Source: Verrucomicrobiota bacterium
GTDB taxonomy: Bacteria; Verrucomicrobiota; Verrucomicrobiia; Opitutales; Seribacteraceae
Length of the DNA: 18,327 nt
NCBI GenBank assembly: GCA_030830145.1
Contig: JAURNO010000307.1
Span: forward strand, 1-18,327
Direction: 5' to 3'
Under the pieces are notes generated by a model. The model did not search any database and had not been told where the DNA came from. It was given only the letters and a program-made list of their open reading frames with translations. Position 1 is the stretch's first letter. Every line of letters begins with the position of its first letter. Both the position numbers and the translations under genes were made by a program. Below are positions 1 to 7,714 of this stretch, piece after piece.

Positions 1-1
1 C

Positions 2-235
2 ATTTTAAAATTCATTCCCCGAAAAGCAGCTCGTCTTTTGGGTAAAACTTTACGCTCGGCAATGGCAAACGCGGAAAACAATTCTAATTTGAACGCCGAT
101 GATTTGATCATCAGCGAAGCCATTGTCGAAGAGGGACCGGCTTTAAAACGCTTTAGACCATGTGCACGTGGTTCTGCTCACCCCTACAAAAAAAGGATGA
201 GCCATCTCCGCATCACCTTAACAGACGAAGCTTGA
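2..235 (+). CDS. rplV: 50S ribosomal protein L22, C-terminal part (5' end outside window)
   Basis: This is the last 77 codons of L22, open at the left edge and read in frame from base 2. L22 binds 23S rRNA; its globular part sits near the peptide exit and a long beta-hairpin lines the exit tunnel. The visible residues include the helix with AMANAENN, the segment ending in EGPALKRFRP, and a C-terminus of the form SHLRITLTDE, all typical of the tunnel-hairpin half of the family. It is followed after 6 nt by rpsC, the standard S10-operon order. The identity is clear despite truncation; the N-terminus and start lie outside the window. Confidence 0.95.
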   Translation: MLKFIPRKAARLLGKTLRSAMANAENNSNLNADDLIISEAIVEEGPALKRFRPCARGSAHPYKKRMSHLRITLTDEA

Positions 236-241
236 TTTATT

Positions 242-877
242 ATGGGACAGAAAGTTAATCCAATTGGTTTTAGGCTCGGAGTTCGTAGAAACTGGAGTGC
301 GCGTTGGTATGCAAACAAGAACGATTATTCTAAGTTTTTGGCTGAGGATAATGTTATACGCGGTTTTTTGGAAAAGAATCTGCGTTTTGCATCCGTTCCG
401 CGGGTCGTTATAGAAAGAGCTTCCACAAGAACACGGGTCACCATATGGACGGCACGCCCTGGCATAGTGATTGGGCGTAAAGGACAGGAACTTGATTCCC
501 TTAGGGATTCCTTGAACCGTGTTACCGGTAAGGACGTACGGCTTGAAATTCAGGAAATAAAAAAACCTGACCTTGTTGCTTCTCTTGTAGCGGAAAACGT
601 CGCACTGCAACTTGAGCGCAGAATCGCTTTTCGAAGAGCAATGAAAAAGGCAGTCCAGACCACTATGTCCATGGGTGCGGAAGGGATTAGAATTCAATGT
701 GCCGGTCGTTTGGCTGGAGCTGACATCGCACGGACCGAACAACAGCGTGAGGGCCGCGTCCCTTTACACACTCTCCGAGAAAATATCGATTATGGATTGG
801 TCGAAGCCAATACCGTCTATGGCATCATAGGTATTAAGTGCTGGATTTGCCTTAAAGACGAAGACAAGATTTTTTGA
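242..877 (+). CDS. rpsC: 30S ribosomal protein S3
   Basis: S3 (211 aa) lies in the 30S head and forms part of the mRNA entry pore with S4 and S5. It begins with the near-invariant [14 protein letters not shown] type II KH RNA-binding domain follows, with its GRKG loop at residues 78-81. The C-terminal S3 domain contains [10 protein letters not shown] and ends [12 protein letters not shown] plus a short tail. The length is close to the usual bacterial 210-230 aa, though the acidic or basic tail of some homologues is absent. The start follows rplV by 6 nt and has no Shine-Dalgarno-like sequence; the leader is T-rich (gatttatt). Confidence 0.98.
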   Translation: MGQKVNPIGFRLGVRRNWSARWYANKNDYSKFLAEDNVIRGFLEKNLRFASVPRVVIERASTRTRVTIWTARPGIVIGRKGQELDSLRDSLNRVTGKDVRLEIQEIKKPDLVASLVAENVALQLERRIAFRRAMKKAVQTTMSMGAEGIRIQCAGRLAGADIARTEQQREGRVPLHTLRENIDYGLVEANTVYGIIGIKCWICLKDEDKIF

Positions 878-898
878 TCCGCCAACTTACGACTCATC

Positions 899-1321
899 AT
901 GCCAAAGTTACTTCCATCACGTACGAAATTTCGCAAAGTTCACAAAGGACGCGTGCGCGGGACTGCATCTCGCGGCAACACGGTTTCTTTTGGGGAGTTC
1001 GGAATACAGTCTTTAACGCGGGGCAGAATGACATCCAATCAGATTGAATCTGCACGTGTAGCAATCAACCGTCATTTAAAAAGGAAAGGAAAAGTGTGGA
1101 TTCGTGTTTTTCCTCACAAGCCCGTTACGAAAAAACCTGCTGAAACTAGGCAAGGAAAAGGAAAGGGACCGGTCGATCACTGGGTTGCCGTTATCAAGCC
1201 AGGTCATGTCTTGTTCGAAATAGCCGGCTGTTCCTTGTCGCTCGCTCGTGAAGCACTTGGCTTGGCAGATGCCAAGCTTCCCTTCCGATGTCGCTTGATT
1301 ACTCGTGCTCAAACTTTTTAG
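899..1321 (+). CDS. rplP: 50S ribosomal protein L16
   Basis: L16 (140 aa) binds 23S rRNA near the A-site tRNA elbow and is a late assembly protein. The N-terminal [11 protein letters not shown] and the central [12 protein letters not shown] are family hallmarks. In E. coli the Arg just before the GKGKG loop is hydroxylated, and an Arg stands in the same place here. The C-terminal helix carries [17 protein letters not shown]. Length and sequence are ordinary. It starts 21 nt after rpsC without a visible Shine-Dalgarno sequence, and rpmC begins 4 nt after its stop, which suggests coupled translation. Confidence 0.98.
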   Translation: MPKLLPSRTKFRKVHKGRVRGTASRGNTVSFGEFGIQSLTRGRMTSNQIESARVAINRHLKRKGKVWIRVFPHKPVTKKPAETRQGKGKGPVDHWVAVIKPGHVLFEIAGCSLSLAREALGLADAKLPFRCRLITRAQTF

Positions 1322-1325
1322 TACT

Positions 1326-1517
1326 ATGAAATTTTCTGAAATCAAGGAGCTCTCCGAAGCAGAATTGCAGAAGAAACACCGTGAACTGGGTGACGAATTA
1401 TTGCATTTGCAGGTTCGAAAACAAACCGGGCAAGTTGAAAAACCTCACCTGATTAAAAGCATCAGGCGTGATCGTGCGCGCATTCGTACCGTGCTTCACC
1501 AAACCAAGGTAAATTAG
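1326..1517 (+). CDS. rpmC: 50S ribosomal protein L29
   Basis: L29 (63 aa) is a helical-hairpin protein at the rim of the peptide exit tunnel, beside L23, where nascent-chain factors dock. The pattern EIKELSEAEL, then LLHLQVRKQTGQVEKP, then IRRDRARIRTVL is typical. The ATG at 1326 is chosen over an in-frame TTG at 1305. The TTG start would overlap the end of rplP and add seven residues before the conserved MKFSEIKELS. Only 4 nt separate it from rplP, so reinitiation is likely. Confidence 0.96.
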   Translation: MKFSEIKELSEAELQKKHRELGDELLHLQVRKQTGQVEKPHLIKSIRRDRARIRTVLHQTKVN

Positions 1518-1528
1518 ATACTTTTCAA

Positions 1529-1801
1529 ATGAGTGTAGAATCCACAAGAAACAATCGTAAAGAGTTGATCGGTGTCGTAAGATCCAAGACGGGTGAAAAG
1601 TCTGTTAAGGTCGTTTATGAGTACAAGATTCCCCATCCTCTCTATAAAAAAGAGATTCGTCGAAAGACGACTGTGCATGTACACGACGAAAGCAACGAGT
1701 CTAAAGTCGGGGACAAGGTTCGTATCGTAGCGACACGTCCCCTAAGTAAGATGAAGCGGTGGCGTGTCCTTGAAATAATTGAAAAGGCTCCTGTCGTTTA
1801 A
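1529..1801 (+). CDS. rpsQ: 30S ribosomal protein S17
   Basis: S17 (90 aa) is an OB-fold primary 16S rRNA-binding protein. The family pattern is plain: GVVRSKTGEKSVKVVYEYKI, then the basic YKKEIRRKTTVHVHDE loop, then VGDKVRIVATRPLSKMKRWRV. The N-terminus carries about ten extra polar residues before the first strand, which is common. It lies 11 nt after rpmC and 10 nt before rplN. A purine-rich AAGG stands about 20 nt upstream, too far to be a convincing Shine-Dalgarno sequence. Confidence 0.97.
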   Translation: MSVESTRNNRKELIGVVRSKTGEKSVKVVYEYKIPHPLYKKEIRRKTTVHVHDESNESKVGDKVRIVATRPLSKMKRWRVLEIIEKAPVV

Positions 1802-1811
1802 AATTTAAGCC

Positions 1812-2174
1812 ATGATACAACTACTAAGCAGACTCGAGGTGGCGGATAATACTGGGGCCAAAAAGGTCCGGATGATTCGTCGAATTGGTCAGAACAAAAA
1901 AACCGCCTCCATTGGTGACATCATCGTCTGTCACGTTAAAGAAAGCTCAACAGAAGCTTCTGTCAAAAAGGGAACCGTGGTAAGAGCGGTTGTCGTTAGA
2001 ACTCGTGCTCCAATGAGACGAAGAGATGGTAGTTACCTAAGGTTTGACGAAAATGCCGTAGTTATTGTCAACGACGACGGAACTCCCAAGGGTACCCGCA
2101 TTTTCGGGCCTGTTGCTCGTGAGCTCAGGCAAAAATACATGAAGATCATATCATTAGCCCCAGAGGTTTTGTAA
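1812..2174 (+). CDS. rplN: 50S ribosomal protein L14
   Basis: L14 (120 aa) forms part of the subunit interface (bridge B5/B8 region) and contacts L19. It opens with [18 protein letters not shown], the family signature. The core [11 protein letters not shown] is followed by [20 protein letters not shown] and FDENAVVIV, and the C-terminus contains [13 protein letters not shown]. Length and sequence are standard. Only 2 nt separate its stop from the rplX start, so the two are probably translationally coupled. This is the usual start of the spc operon, but no promoter is obvious in the 10-nt gap before it. Confidence 0.98.
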   Translation: MIQLLSRLEVADNTGAKKVRMIRRIGQNKKTASIGDIIVCHVKESSTEASVKKGTVVRAVVVRTRAPMRRRDGSYLRFDENAVVIVNDDGTPKGTRIFGPVARELRQKYMKIISLAPEVL

Positions 2175-2176
2175 TT

Positions 2177-2410
2177 ATGGCAAAGAGTATAAAAAAGGGA
2201 GACGAAGTCATTGTCATCGCGGGAGACCACAAAAGCAAGAAAGGCAAAGTTTTGCAGGTCTTGCGTGACAAAAATCGAGTTATTGTCGAAGGGGTTAATA
2301 TGATCAAGAAACACGAGCGCAAATCGCAAGACAATCCACAGGGTTCGATCGTTGAAAGAGAAGCGTCCATTCATTATTCGAACGTTATGTTGGCCGCTCA
2401 AACCAAATAA
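2177..2410 (+). CDS. rplX: 50S ribosomal protein L24
   Basis: L24 (77 aa) is an assembly-initiator protein that binds the 5' region of 23S rRNA and lies near the tunnel exit. A KOW motif spans roughly residues 6-28 ([20 protein letters not shown]), followed by [12 protein letters not shown] and [16 protein letters not shown]. It is shorter than the roughly 100-aa E. coli protein; the C-terminal zinc-finger-like extension of some homologues is absent. GAGG at 2163-2166, ten bases before the ATG, is one of the few plausible Shine-Dalgarno sequences in this operon. Confidence 0.97.
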   Translation: MAKSIKKGDEVIVIAGDHKSKKGKVLQVLRDKNRVIVEGVNMIKKHERKSQDNPQGSIVEREASIHYSNVMLAAQTK

Positions 2411-2442
2411 CTTTTCTTAGATTTTCCCCAATTATTGAATTT

Positions 2443-3015
2443 ATGAACATTCCCGAACTTAAAAGAATTTACGCTGAGGAAGCCGTTCCTTCCTTGATGA
2501 AGAGTCAAGGGTATGCAAACATTCATCAAGCACCCAAGATAGAAAAAGTCGTACTTAACAGTTCTTTTGGTGTTGAGTTAGACAAAAACGGAATAACTGA
2601 GCTCAGAAAAGACATCGCTTCTTTGGCCGGACAAGCACCGGTTGTCGTGAAAGCCAAGGTCAGCGTTTCCAACTTTAAACTCCGTGAAGGTATGCCAGTG
2701 GGGATCAAGGTAACCTTAAGGGGCAATGAGATGTGGGAGTTTCTTCTCAGACTTATTGCAATTGCTCTCCCCAATATCCGTGATTTCAGAGGCGTTCCTT
2801 CCAAGTTGGATGGCCGCGGTAATTATACCTTGGGAATTACCGACCACAGTATTTTTCCTGAAATCAATGTCGAACGCCAACGAGTAAACACCGGACTCGA
2901 TATATCCATAGTCACTTCTGCCGAATCGGACGAAGAAGGCCATGAACTACTTAAACTCTTAGGCATGCCTTTTCGCAAGCATTCCAGCGAAAGCTCTTCA
3001 CAAGAAGCCGCTTAA
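2443..3015 (+). CDS. rplE: 50S ribosomal protein L5
   Basis: L5 (190 aa) binds 5S rRNA and contacts the P-site tRNA and S13 across the subunit interface. Visible family blocks are [49 protein letters not shown], and [21 protein letters not shown]. The C-terminus has about 15 extra Ser/Glu-rich residues after the last conserved strand (LLGMPFRK). It follows rplX after 32 nt, with an AT-rich leader lacking a Shine-Dalgarno sequence. Confidence 0.98.
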   Translation: MNIPELKRIYAEEAVPSLMKSQGYANIHQAPKIEKVVLNSSFGVELDKNGITELRKDIASLAGQAPVVVKAKVSVSNFKLREGMPVGIKVTLRGNEMWEFLLRLIAIALPNIRDFRGVPSKLDGRGNYTLGITDHSIFPEINVERQRVNTGLDISIVTSAESDEEGHELLKLLGMPFRKHSSESSSQEAA

Positions 3016-3035
3016 TTTCCCAACCATTTTATACC

Positions 3036-3341
3036 ATGGCAAAAAAGTCAGTCATTGAACGCAATAAGAAAAGAGAGAGAATGGTAGCCCGTTACGCTTC
3101 CAAGCGCGCTGCTCTCAAAAAAATCATAGCCGACCCGGAGGTCAGCGAAGAAGAATTTTACGCAGCACAAGCCAAATTGGCCAAACTCCCGCGTAACTCA
3201 TCGGCCGTTCGATTGGTCAATCGTTGCACTTTAACGGGAAGACCGAGAGCCACTATCAGAAAATTTGGTTTGTCCCGAATCAGTTTCCGCGAACTTGCCC
3301 TTCAAGGCAAGGTGCCCGGAGTCATCAAAGCATCTTGGTAG
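3036..3341 (+). CDS. rpsN: 30S ribosomal protein S14, zinc-independent long form
   Basis: S14 (101 aa) sits in the 30S head with S3 and S10. The C-terminal block [27 protein letters not shown] is diagnostic. The paired CxxC zinc ligands of the short form are absent: only one cysteine remains, in NRCTLTGRP. The length matches the long C-minus form found in E. coli. The N-terminal half is lysine/arginine-rich and helical. It starts 20 nt after rplE with no Shine-Dalgarno sequence. Confidence 0.97.
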   Translation: MAKKSVIERNKKRERMVARYASKRAALKKIIADPEVSEEEFYAAQAKLAKLPRNSSAVRLVNRCTLTGRPRATIRKFGLSRISFRELALQGKVPGVIKASW

Positions 3342-3364
3342 GCAACCACCCAACCATACTAGAT

Positions 3365-3763
3365 ATGTCCGTTCATGATACAATAGGAGATTTTATAACC
3401 GTCATTCGAAATGCGGGCCAGGCCGGCAAGTCATCTTGCACTTACCCTCATTCGAATCTACGTGCTGGAATCGTTTCAATTCTCAAGGAGAGGGGCTTTG
3501 TTTTGGATTGCTCCGAAGCCAAGTCCGACAAGGGTCACAAATGCTTAGAGGTCCAACTCAAATATGTAGATGGTGAACATGCCATAAGAGGCATTAATCG
3601 TATTAGTACCCCTGGACGCAGGTCATATTGTGGTTACAGGGATATTCCCCGTGTCCTCGGTGGGTTGGGCGTATCCATTCTCAGTACGCCTCAAGGGGTT
3701 GTGGACGACAAAACGGCACGAAAAAACAAGCTCGGAGGAGAACTCCTCTGCAGTGTTTGGTAA
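3365..3763 (+). CDS. rpsH: 30S ribosomal protein S8
   Basis: S8 (132 aa) is a primary 16S rRNA-binding protein; in E. coli it also represses the spc operon by binding its mRNA near rplE. The N-terminus SVHDTIGDFITVIRNA and the C-terminus GVVDDKTARKNKLGGELLCSVW are diagnostic. The reading frame is open further upstream to 3224, but that would overlap rpsN in another frame. The ATG at 3365, 23 nt after rpsN, gives the normal family N-terminus. No Shine-Dalgarno sequence precedes it. I did not identify an S8 mRNA-binding site by eye. Confidence 0.97.
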   Translation: MSVHDTIGDFITVIRNAGQAGKSSCTYPHSNLRAGIVSILKERGFVLDCSEAKSDKGHKCLEVQLKYVDGEHAIRGINRISTPGRRSYCGYRDIPRVLGGLGVSILSTPQGVVDDKTARKNKLGGELLCSVW

Positions 3764-3787
3764 CAAAGGCATAAAGGATTTTCATTC

Positions 3788-4324
3788 ATGAGCAGAATAG
3801 GTAAAGTACCCGTAGACATTCCATCAGGTGTTGAGATTACCCTCGAACAAAACACTATTCACGTAAAAGGGCCAAAGGGAAATCTATCCAAAACCTTTTC
3901 TCCTTTAGCCGCGATAACAGTTGATGGTTCACAGATTGTAGTGAATCCAACTGATGAAAGTCGTGAGGCGCGTTCGCAGTATGGAACGACCCGCTCGATT
4001 ATAGCCAACATGGTTCAAGGTGTTGTCGAGCCTTACAGCAAGGATTTGCTCATTGAGGGCGTAGGTTTCAGGGCCACGGTAAAGGGAGCGATCATCGATT
4101 TGGAGCTTGGCTATTCTCATCCCGTCGAGCATCCCATTCCCGAAGGTGTTGCGATTACGGTTGCCGATAATGTCAAGATACATGTCGAAGGCCCCGACAA
4201 ACAAAAAGTAGGCCAAGTTGCGGCCGAAATAAAGAGCTACTATCCTGTAGAGCCTTACAAAGGCAAAGGTGTAAGAATTTTGGGACAATACGTCCGTCGC
4301 AAGGAAGGCAAGAAATCAGCCTAA
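3788..4324 (+). CDS. rplF: 50S ribosomal protein L6
   Basis: L6 (178 aa) binds near the sarcin-ricin loop at the base of the L7/L12 stalk. Two tandem L6 folds are evident: residues about 1-82 (SRIGKVPVDIP, then VKGPKGNLSKTF) and about 83-178 (LIEGVGFRATVKG, then GPDKQKVGQVAAEIKS and EPYKGKGVRI). The C-terminal YVRRKEGKKSA is typical. It has one of the clearest Shine-Dalgarno sequences in the operon, AAAGGA at 3773-3778, nine bases before the ATG. Confidence 0.98.
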   Translation: MSRIGKVPVDIPSGVEITLEQNTIHVKGPKGNLSKTFSPLAAITVDGSQIVVNPTDESREARSQYGTTRSIIANMVQGVVEPYSKDLLIEGVGFRATVKGAIIDLELGYSHPVEHPIPEGVAITVADNVKIHVEGPDKQKVGQVAAEIKSYYPVEPYKGKGVRILGQYVRRKEGKKSA

Positions 4325-4335
4325 AATAATTTAAG

Positions 4336-4692
4336 ATGAAGCTTTCAAAGAAAAAAGAACTTGCCCAAAAGAGGCGTTGGAGAATTCGAAAGAAAATAAA
4401 TGGAACGGCTGACCGCCCTAGGGTCTGTGTTCGATTTTCAAATAAAAATATTCATGCACAGTGCATTGACGACGAAAAGTCACATACTATTGCAGCCATT
4501 GCCACAACCCATGCCGAATTCAAGGAAATCCTCCCCAATGTTGCCGGTGCCGAAAAACTAGGTGCTGCCTTTGGAACCAAAATAAAAGAAATAGGCGTTT
4601 CCACTGTCGTATTCGACCGAGCAGGCCGGAAATATCACGGATGCGTTAAGGCGTTCGCGGATTCACTTCGGAAAGAAGGCCTTACATTTTAA
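4336..4692 (+). CDS. rplR: 50S ribosomal protein L18
   Basis: L18 (118 aa) binds 5S rRNA and anchors it, with L5, in the central protuberance. The basic N-terminal tail (KKKELAQKRRWRIRKK) and the blocks RPRVCVRFSNKNIHAQ, VVFDRAGRKYHGCVKAFAD and LRKEGL match the family. Length is typical. It is 11 nt after rplF and 3 nt before rpsE, so translational coupling to rpsE is likely. No Shine-Dalgarno sequence is visible. Confidence 0.98.
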   Translation: MKLSKKKELAQKRRWRIRKKINGTADRPRVCVRFSNKNIHAQCIDDEKSHTIAAIATTHAEFKEILPNVAGAEKLGAAFGTKIKEIGVSTVVFDRAGRKYHGCVKAFADSLRKEGLTF

Positions 4693-4695
4693 GCT

Positions 4696-5289
4696 ATGAG
4701 TCAACCAAACCGCAGAAAAAAGAATACCAAAGAAGTCGTGGCACCGGATGAAGGCCCAGAACTTTTTGAAAAAGTCGTCCACATCAATCGATGCGCCAAA
4801 GTCGTCAAAGGTGGCCGTAGATTTAGTTTTGCCGCCTTGGTTGTTGTTGGAGACCAGGAAGGGAATGTCGGCTTTGGCTATGGTAAGGCTCAAATGGTCC
4901 CTGATGCGATACGCAAAGGCACTGATAAGGCCAAAAAGGCGATGGGCCCCGTCTCAATTTCCGGCGATACCATTCCCCATCCTATTTTGGGAACCTACGA
5001 CGGAGGAAAGGTACTTCTTCGCCCTGCCCGCCCTGGTACCGGCATCATTGCCGGTGGTGGCGTGAGAGCTGTTCTTGAAGCTGCTGGGATTAAGAACGTT
5101 TTATCCAAGTCGCTAGGCTCCAACAACCAATTGTCCGTCGTCACCGCTACGCTTAACGGTCTTTCTCGACTTCGTACCGCCGAGCAAATTTCGAATATTC
5201 GGGGTGAGGAAGTGCAAGGTCCATCCTTTACTCGAATCTCATCGGAACCTCAGCCAGTTCTAGCTGAGACCGTAGAGCCTACATCTTAA
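4696..5289 (+). CDS. rpsE: 30S ribosomal protein S5
   Basis: S5 (197 aa) contributes to decoding accuracy and to the mRNA entry pore with S3 and S4. The N-terminal double-stranded-RNA-binding-like domain spans about residues 20-85 ([19 protein letters not shown], then [17 protein letters not shown]). The C-terminal domain follows ([20 protein letters not shown]). A tail of about 25 mostly polar residues follows the last conserved helix, making it longer than the 166-aa E. coli protein. Next after 15 nt is rplO; rpmD (L30), which normally intervenes, is absent. Confidence 0.98.
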   Translation: MSQPNRRKKNTKEVVAPDEGPELFEKVVHINRCAKVVKGGRRFSFAALVVVGDQEGNVGFGYGKAQMVPDAIRKGTDKAKKAMGPVSISGDTIPHPILGTYDGGKVLLRPARPGTGIIAGGGVRAVLEAAGIKNVLSKSLGSNNQLSVVTATLNGLSRLRTAEQISNIRGEEVQGPSFTRISSEPQPVLAETVEPTS

Positions 5290-5304
5290 AAAAATTATTT
5301 TTTC

Positions 5305-5739
5305 ATGAAAGAAAACGAAATACCCGCAGGCTCCAATAAAGGAAAAAGACGCTTGGGCAGAGGCGAAGGGAATGGACACGGTAAAACTTGTTGTCGCGGA
5401 CACAAGGGTGCTGGCGCGCGGGCCGGCTACTCTTTGAGAGCTGGTTTCGAGGGCGGTCAGATGCCTTTGTTCCGCAAGCTACCTCAAAGAGGTTTTAACC
5501 GAGCCCGTTTCCAAAAACCTTGTTCGGTTGTTAACCTTTCGGATCTCTCGAAGGTTGTTGGAGAGAAGATCGATCTAGAAAGCCTAAAACTAGCAGGCTT
5601 GATTCGCCCTAATTCCAAATTAGTCAAACTCTTGGGTACTGGTGACGTTGACAAAGCTTATTCGGTTGATGTTTCTTTAGTCTCAAGTTCGGCAAAAGCA
5701 AAAATTGAGGCAGCCGGCGGAACTTTTATTTCGGAATAA
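5305..5739 (+). CDS. rplO: 50S ribosomal protein L15
   Basis: L15 (144 aa) is a 23S rRNA-binding assembly protein with a long Gly/Arg-rich extended N-terminus. The signature GRGEGNGHGKTCCRGHKGAGAR spans residues about 18-39 and is followed by GFEGGQMPLFRKLPQRGF. The C-terminal globular part contains VVNLSDLSKV and AGLIRPNSKLVKLLG. The first residues are shorter than in many homologues, which start with a conserved leucine-rich MxLxxLxPA block. It stands directly after rpsE; its leader is AT-rich with no Shine-Dalgarno sequence. Confidence 0.97.
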   Translation: MKENEIPAGSNKGKRRLGRGEGNGHGKTCCRGHKGAGARAGYSLRAGFEGGQMPLFRKLPQRGFNRARFQKPCSVVNLSDLSKVVGEKIDLESLKLAGLIRPNSKLVKLLGTGDVDKAYSVDVSLVSSSAKAKIEAAGGTFISE

Positions 5740-5761
5740 CTCTGGCTAAATCTATTTGATT

Positions 5762-7282
5762 ATGCTTTCAGCGTTTACCAACTCACTCAAGATTCCTGAG
5801 CTTAGGCAGAAGATTTTCTTCACCTTGGCGTTGCTTTTTATTGCTCGAGTTGGAGCAAACATTCCTTTGCCCGGCGTCGACCCTACTCCCATCAAGGAAT
5901 TTTTTGAATACCAAGAAACTCAGAGGGACGATACCGGGAACAATGACATTCTCGGTTTCTACAATATGTTTACGGGAGGAGCGCTTCTTAATGGTGCTCT
6001 TTTCGCATTGGGTATCATGCCTTACATCAGTGCCTCAATCATCATGCAGTTGATGGGTGCGGTCTTCCCTCAACTTGCCCGTTTGCAACAAGAGGGTGAA
6101 CCAGGCAGGCAAAAAATTTCTCAATATACACGCTATCTCACAATCGTAATCTGTATGGTTCAGGGCGGGCTACTTGCGGTAGCCTTGCGGGATAGCCCTG
6201 GCAGTTTGATAAGTGGTTTCGACCCTGGCCAATTCGGAAATATTGTAGTTTTCGACCCCAACTCGCCTTTCTTATTTCTTCTTTTGACAGTAGTATTCCT
6301 CACAACGGGGTCCCTGATTCTTATGTGGTTGGGAGAGCAGATTACCCAACGCGGAATAGGAAATGGTATTTCCTTACTTATCACCGTTGGTATTCTGGCC
6401 GACCTGCCAAAAGCATTACATGATGCGTATGTAATGATTTTTGAGTCCACCGATGACAAGATGGTACTTCTGAAAGCAGTTTTGATGATTGGTCTCTTTC
6501 TTCTGGTCGTGTGCGGAATTATAGCCGTTACCCAAGCACAAAGAAAAATCCCCGTTCAATACGCCAAACGTATGGTAGGTCGGAAAGTCTTTGGCGGTCA
6601 AAGTTCCTTCCTTCCGCTCAAAGTAAATTACGCTGGAGTCATGCCTGTTATTTTCGCCAGTGCCATCTTGATGTTTCCGGCTCAACTTCTTCGTACGCTC
6701 GGTGCAGCCCTCGATTGGAATTGGGCAATTGAACTGGGTAATGTTTTTGCCAACCGGGGATGGATTTACTATTTGGTTTATGGCGGATTGATTCTAATAT
6801 TCAGTTATTTTTGGGTTTCGATTATGTTCAAACCGGTACAGATTGCCGATGACTTAAAGAAAAACGGTGGTTATGTTCCAGGTATTCGACCAGGCGAGCC
6901 TACATCCCGTTTTTTGGATTTCGTCATGACCCGACTTACCTTGGCTGGTGCCATATTTCTTACCATCATTGCTGTTTTTCCTGATTTTATTTTCAACACA
7001 GCCGGAGTTTCTTACAATGTAGCGACCTTCTTTGGTGGTACGGGTATGTTGATTATCGTCGGTGTGGTTTTGGACACGATGAGACAGATAGAGACCTTCC
7101 TCCTTCAACGACATTACGACGGGTTTTTGAGAAAGGGCCGGATCAAAGGAAGATCAGCGGGTGCAAGTCAAGGTATTGAATCACTGGAACTCAAAGATTT
7201 TGAGGCACAGTGGAGGCCTCTTATTTATATTTCTGTTATCCTCTTAGTGCTAGGTTTGGCTGCCGCGGCCTTGAAGAGTTGA
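5762..7282 (+). CDS. secY: Preprotein translocase channel subunit SecY
   Basis: SecY forms the protein-conducting channel of the inner membrane, with SecE, SecG and SecA or ribosomes. The 506-aa product shows the first helix near residues 17-32, then PLPGVDP, the plug region with YNMFTGGALLNGALFALGIMPYISASII, and QQEGEPGRQKI. Also present are GEQITQRGIGNGISLLI, the cytoplasmic loop QRKIPVQYAKRMVG, NYAGVMPVIFAS, and the helix 10 end TMRQIETFLLQRHYDGFL. It is longer than the usual 430-445 aa and has an added hydrophobic segment near residues 485-503. The ATG at 5762 is preferred to a TTG two codons earlier. It lies 22 nt after rplO, with no Shine-Dalgarno sequence. Confidence 0.97.
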   Translation: MLSAFTNSLKIPELRQKIFFTLALLFIARVGANIPLPGVDPTPIKEFFEYQETQRDDTGNNDILGFYNMFTGGALLNGALFALGIMPYISASIIMQLMGAVFPQLARLQQEGEPGRQKISQYTRYLTIVICMVQGGLLAVALRDSPGSLISGFDPGQFGNIVVFDPNSPFLFLLLTVVFLTTGSLILMWLGEQITQRGIGNGISLLITVGILADLPKALHDAYVMIFESTDDKMVLLKAVLMIGLFLLVVCGIIAVTQAQRKIPVQYAKRMVGRKVFGGQSSFLPLKVNYAGVMPVIFASAILMFPAQLLRTLGAALDWNWAIELGNVFANRGWIYYLVYGGLILIFSYFWVSIMFKPVQIADDLKKNGGYVPGIRPGEPTSRFLDFVMTRLTLAGAIFLTIIAVFPDFIFNTAGVSYNVATFFGGTGMLIIVGVVLDTMRQIETFLLQRHYDGFLRKGRIKGRSAGASQGIESLELKDFEAQWRPLIYISVILLVLGLAAAALKS

Positions 7283-7330
7283 TGACATGATTAAATCAAA
7301 AAAACTTTAACTAAACGGAAGAGACACATT

Positions 7331-7705
7331 ATGGCTAGATTGCTAGGAGTTGATATACCAAATCGTAAGAAGATTGAATATTCCTTACGCTATGTTTACG
7401 GCATTGGACCAACCCGTGCCAAAAAAATACTCGAAGAAACGGGTATTGACCCAAACAGGCGGACGCAGGAATTGAACGAGCAGGAACTCAGTCTTATAAC
7501 CAACTACATCATTGATCAGAAGATTATGGTAGAAGGCGACCTTAGGAGAGCAGTTACCAATAACCTCAAGCGCCTGCAAAGCATACGTTGCTATCGCGGA
7601 CTAAGACACCAACGCGGACTTCCCGTACGCGGTCAGAGAACTATCACCAATGCGAGAACCCGCAAAGGCGGACGCAAGACAGTCGGCGTTGTCCGCAAAG
7701 CCTAG
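7331..7705 (+). CDS. rpsM: 30S ribosomal protein S13
   Basis: S13 (124 aa) sits on the 30S head, contacts P-site tRNA and forms bridges B1a/B1b. The helix-turn-helix N-terminus ([19 protein letters not shown], then [12 protein letters not shown]) and the basic C-terminal tail ([19 protein letters not shown], then NARTRKGG) are diagnostic. It begins the alpha-operon block 48 nt after secY; rpmJ, which is often found here, is absent. GGAAGAG at 7318-7324 ends six bases before the ATG and may act as a weak Shine-Dalgarno sequence. Confidence 0.98.
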   Translation: MARLLGVDIPNRKKIEYSLRYVYGIGPTRAKKILEETGIDPNRRTQELNEQELSLITNYIIDQKIMVEGDLRRAVTNNLKRLQSIRCYRGLRHQRGLPVRGQRTITNARTRKGGRKTVGVVRKA

Positions 7706-7714
7706 GATTTTTTT

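Noticed and set aside
3224..3364. Upstream extension of rpsH into rpsN
   Set aside because: It would overlap rpsN in another frame and adds residues unlike any S8. The ATG at 3365 gives the normal N-terminus.
6160..6459. Antisense open frames within secY
   Set aside because: No conserved features, and they lie wholly inside a well-supported gene on the other strand.
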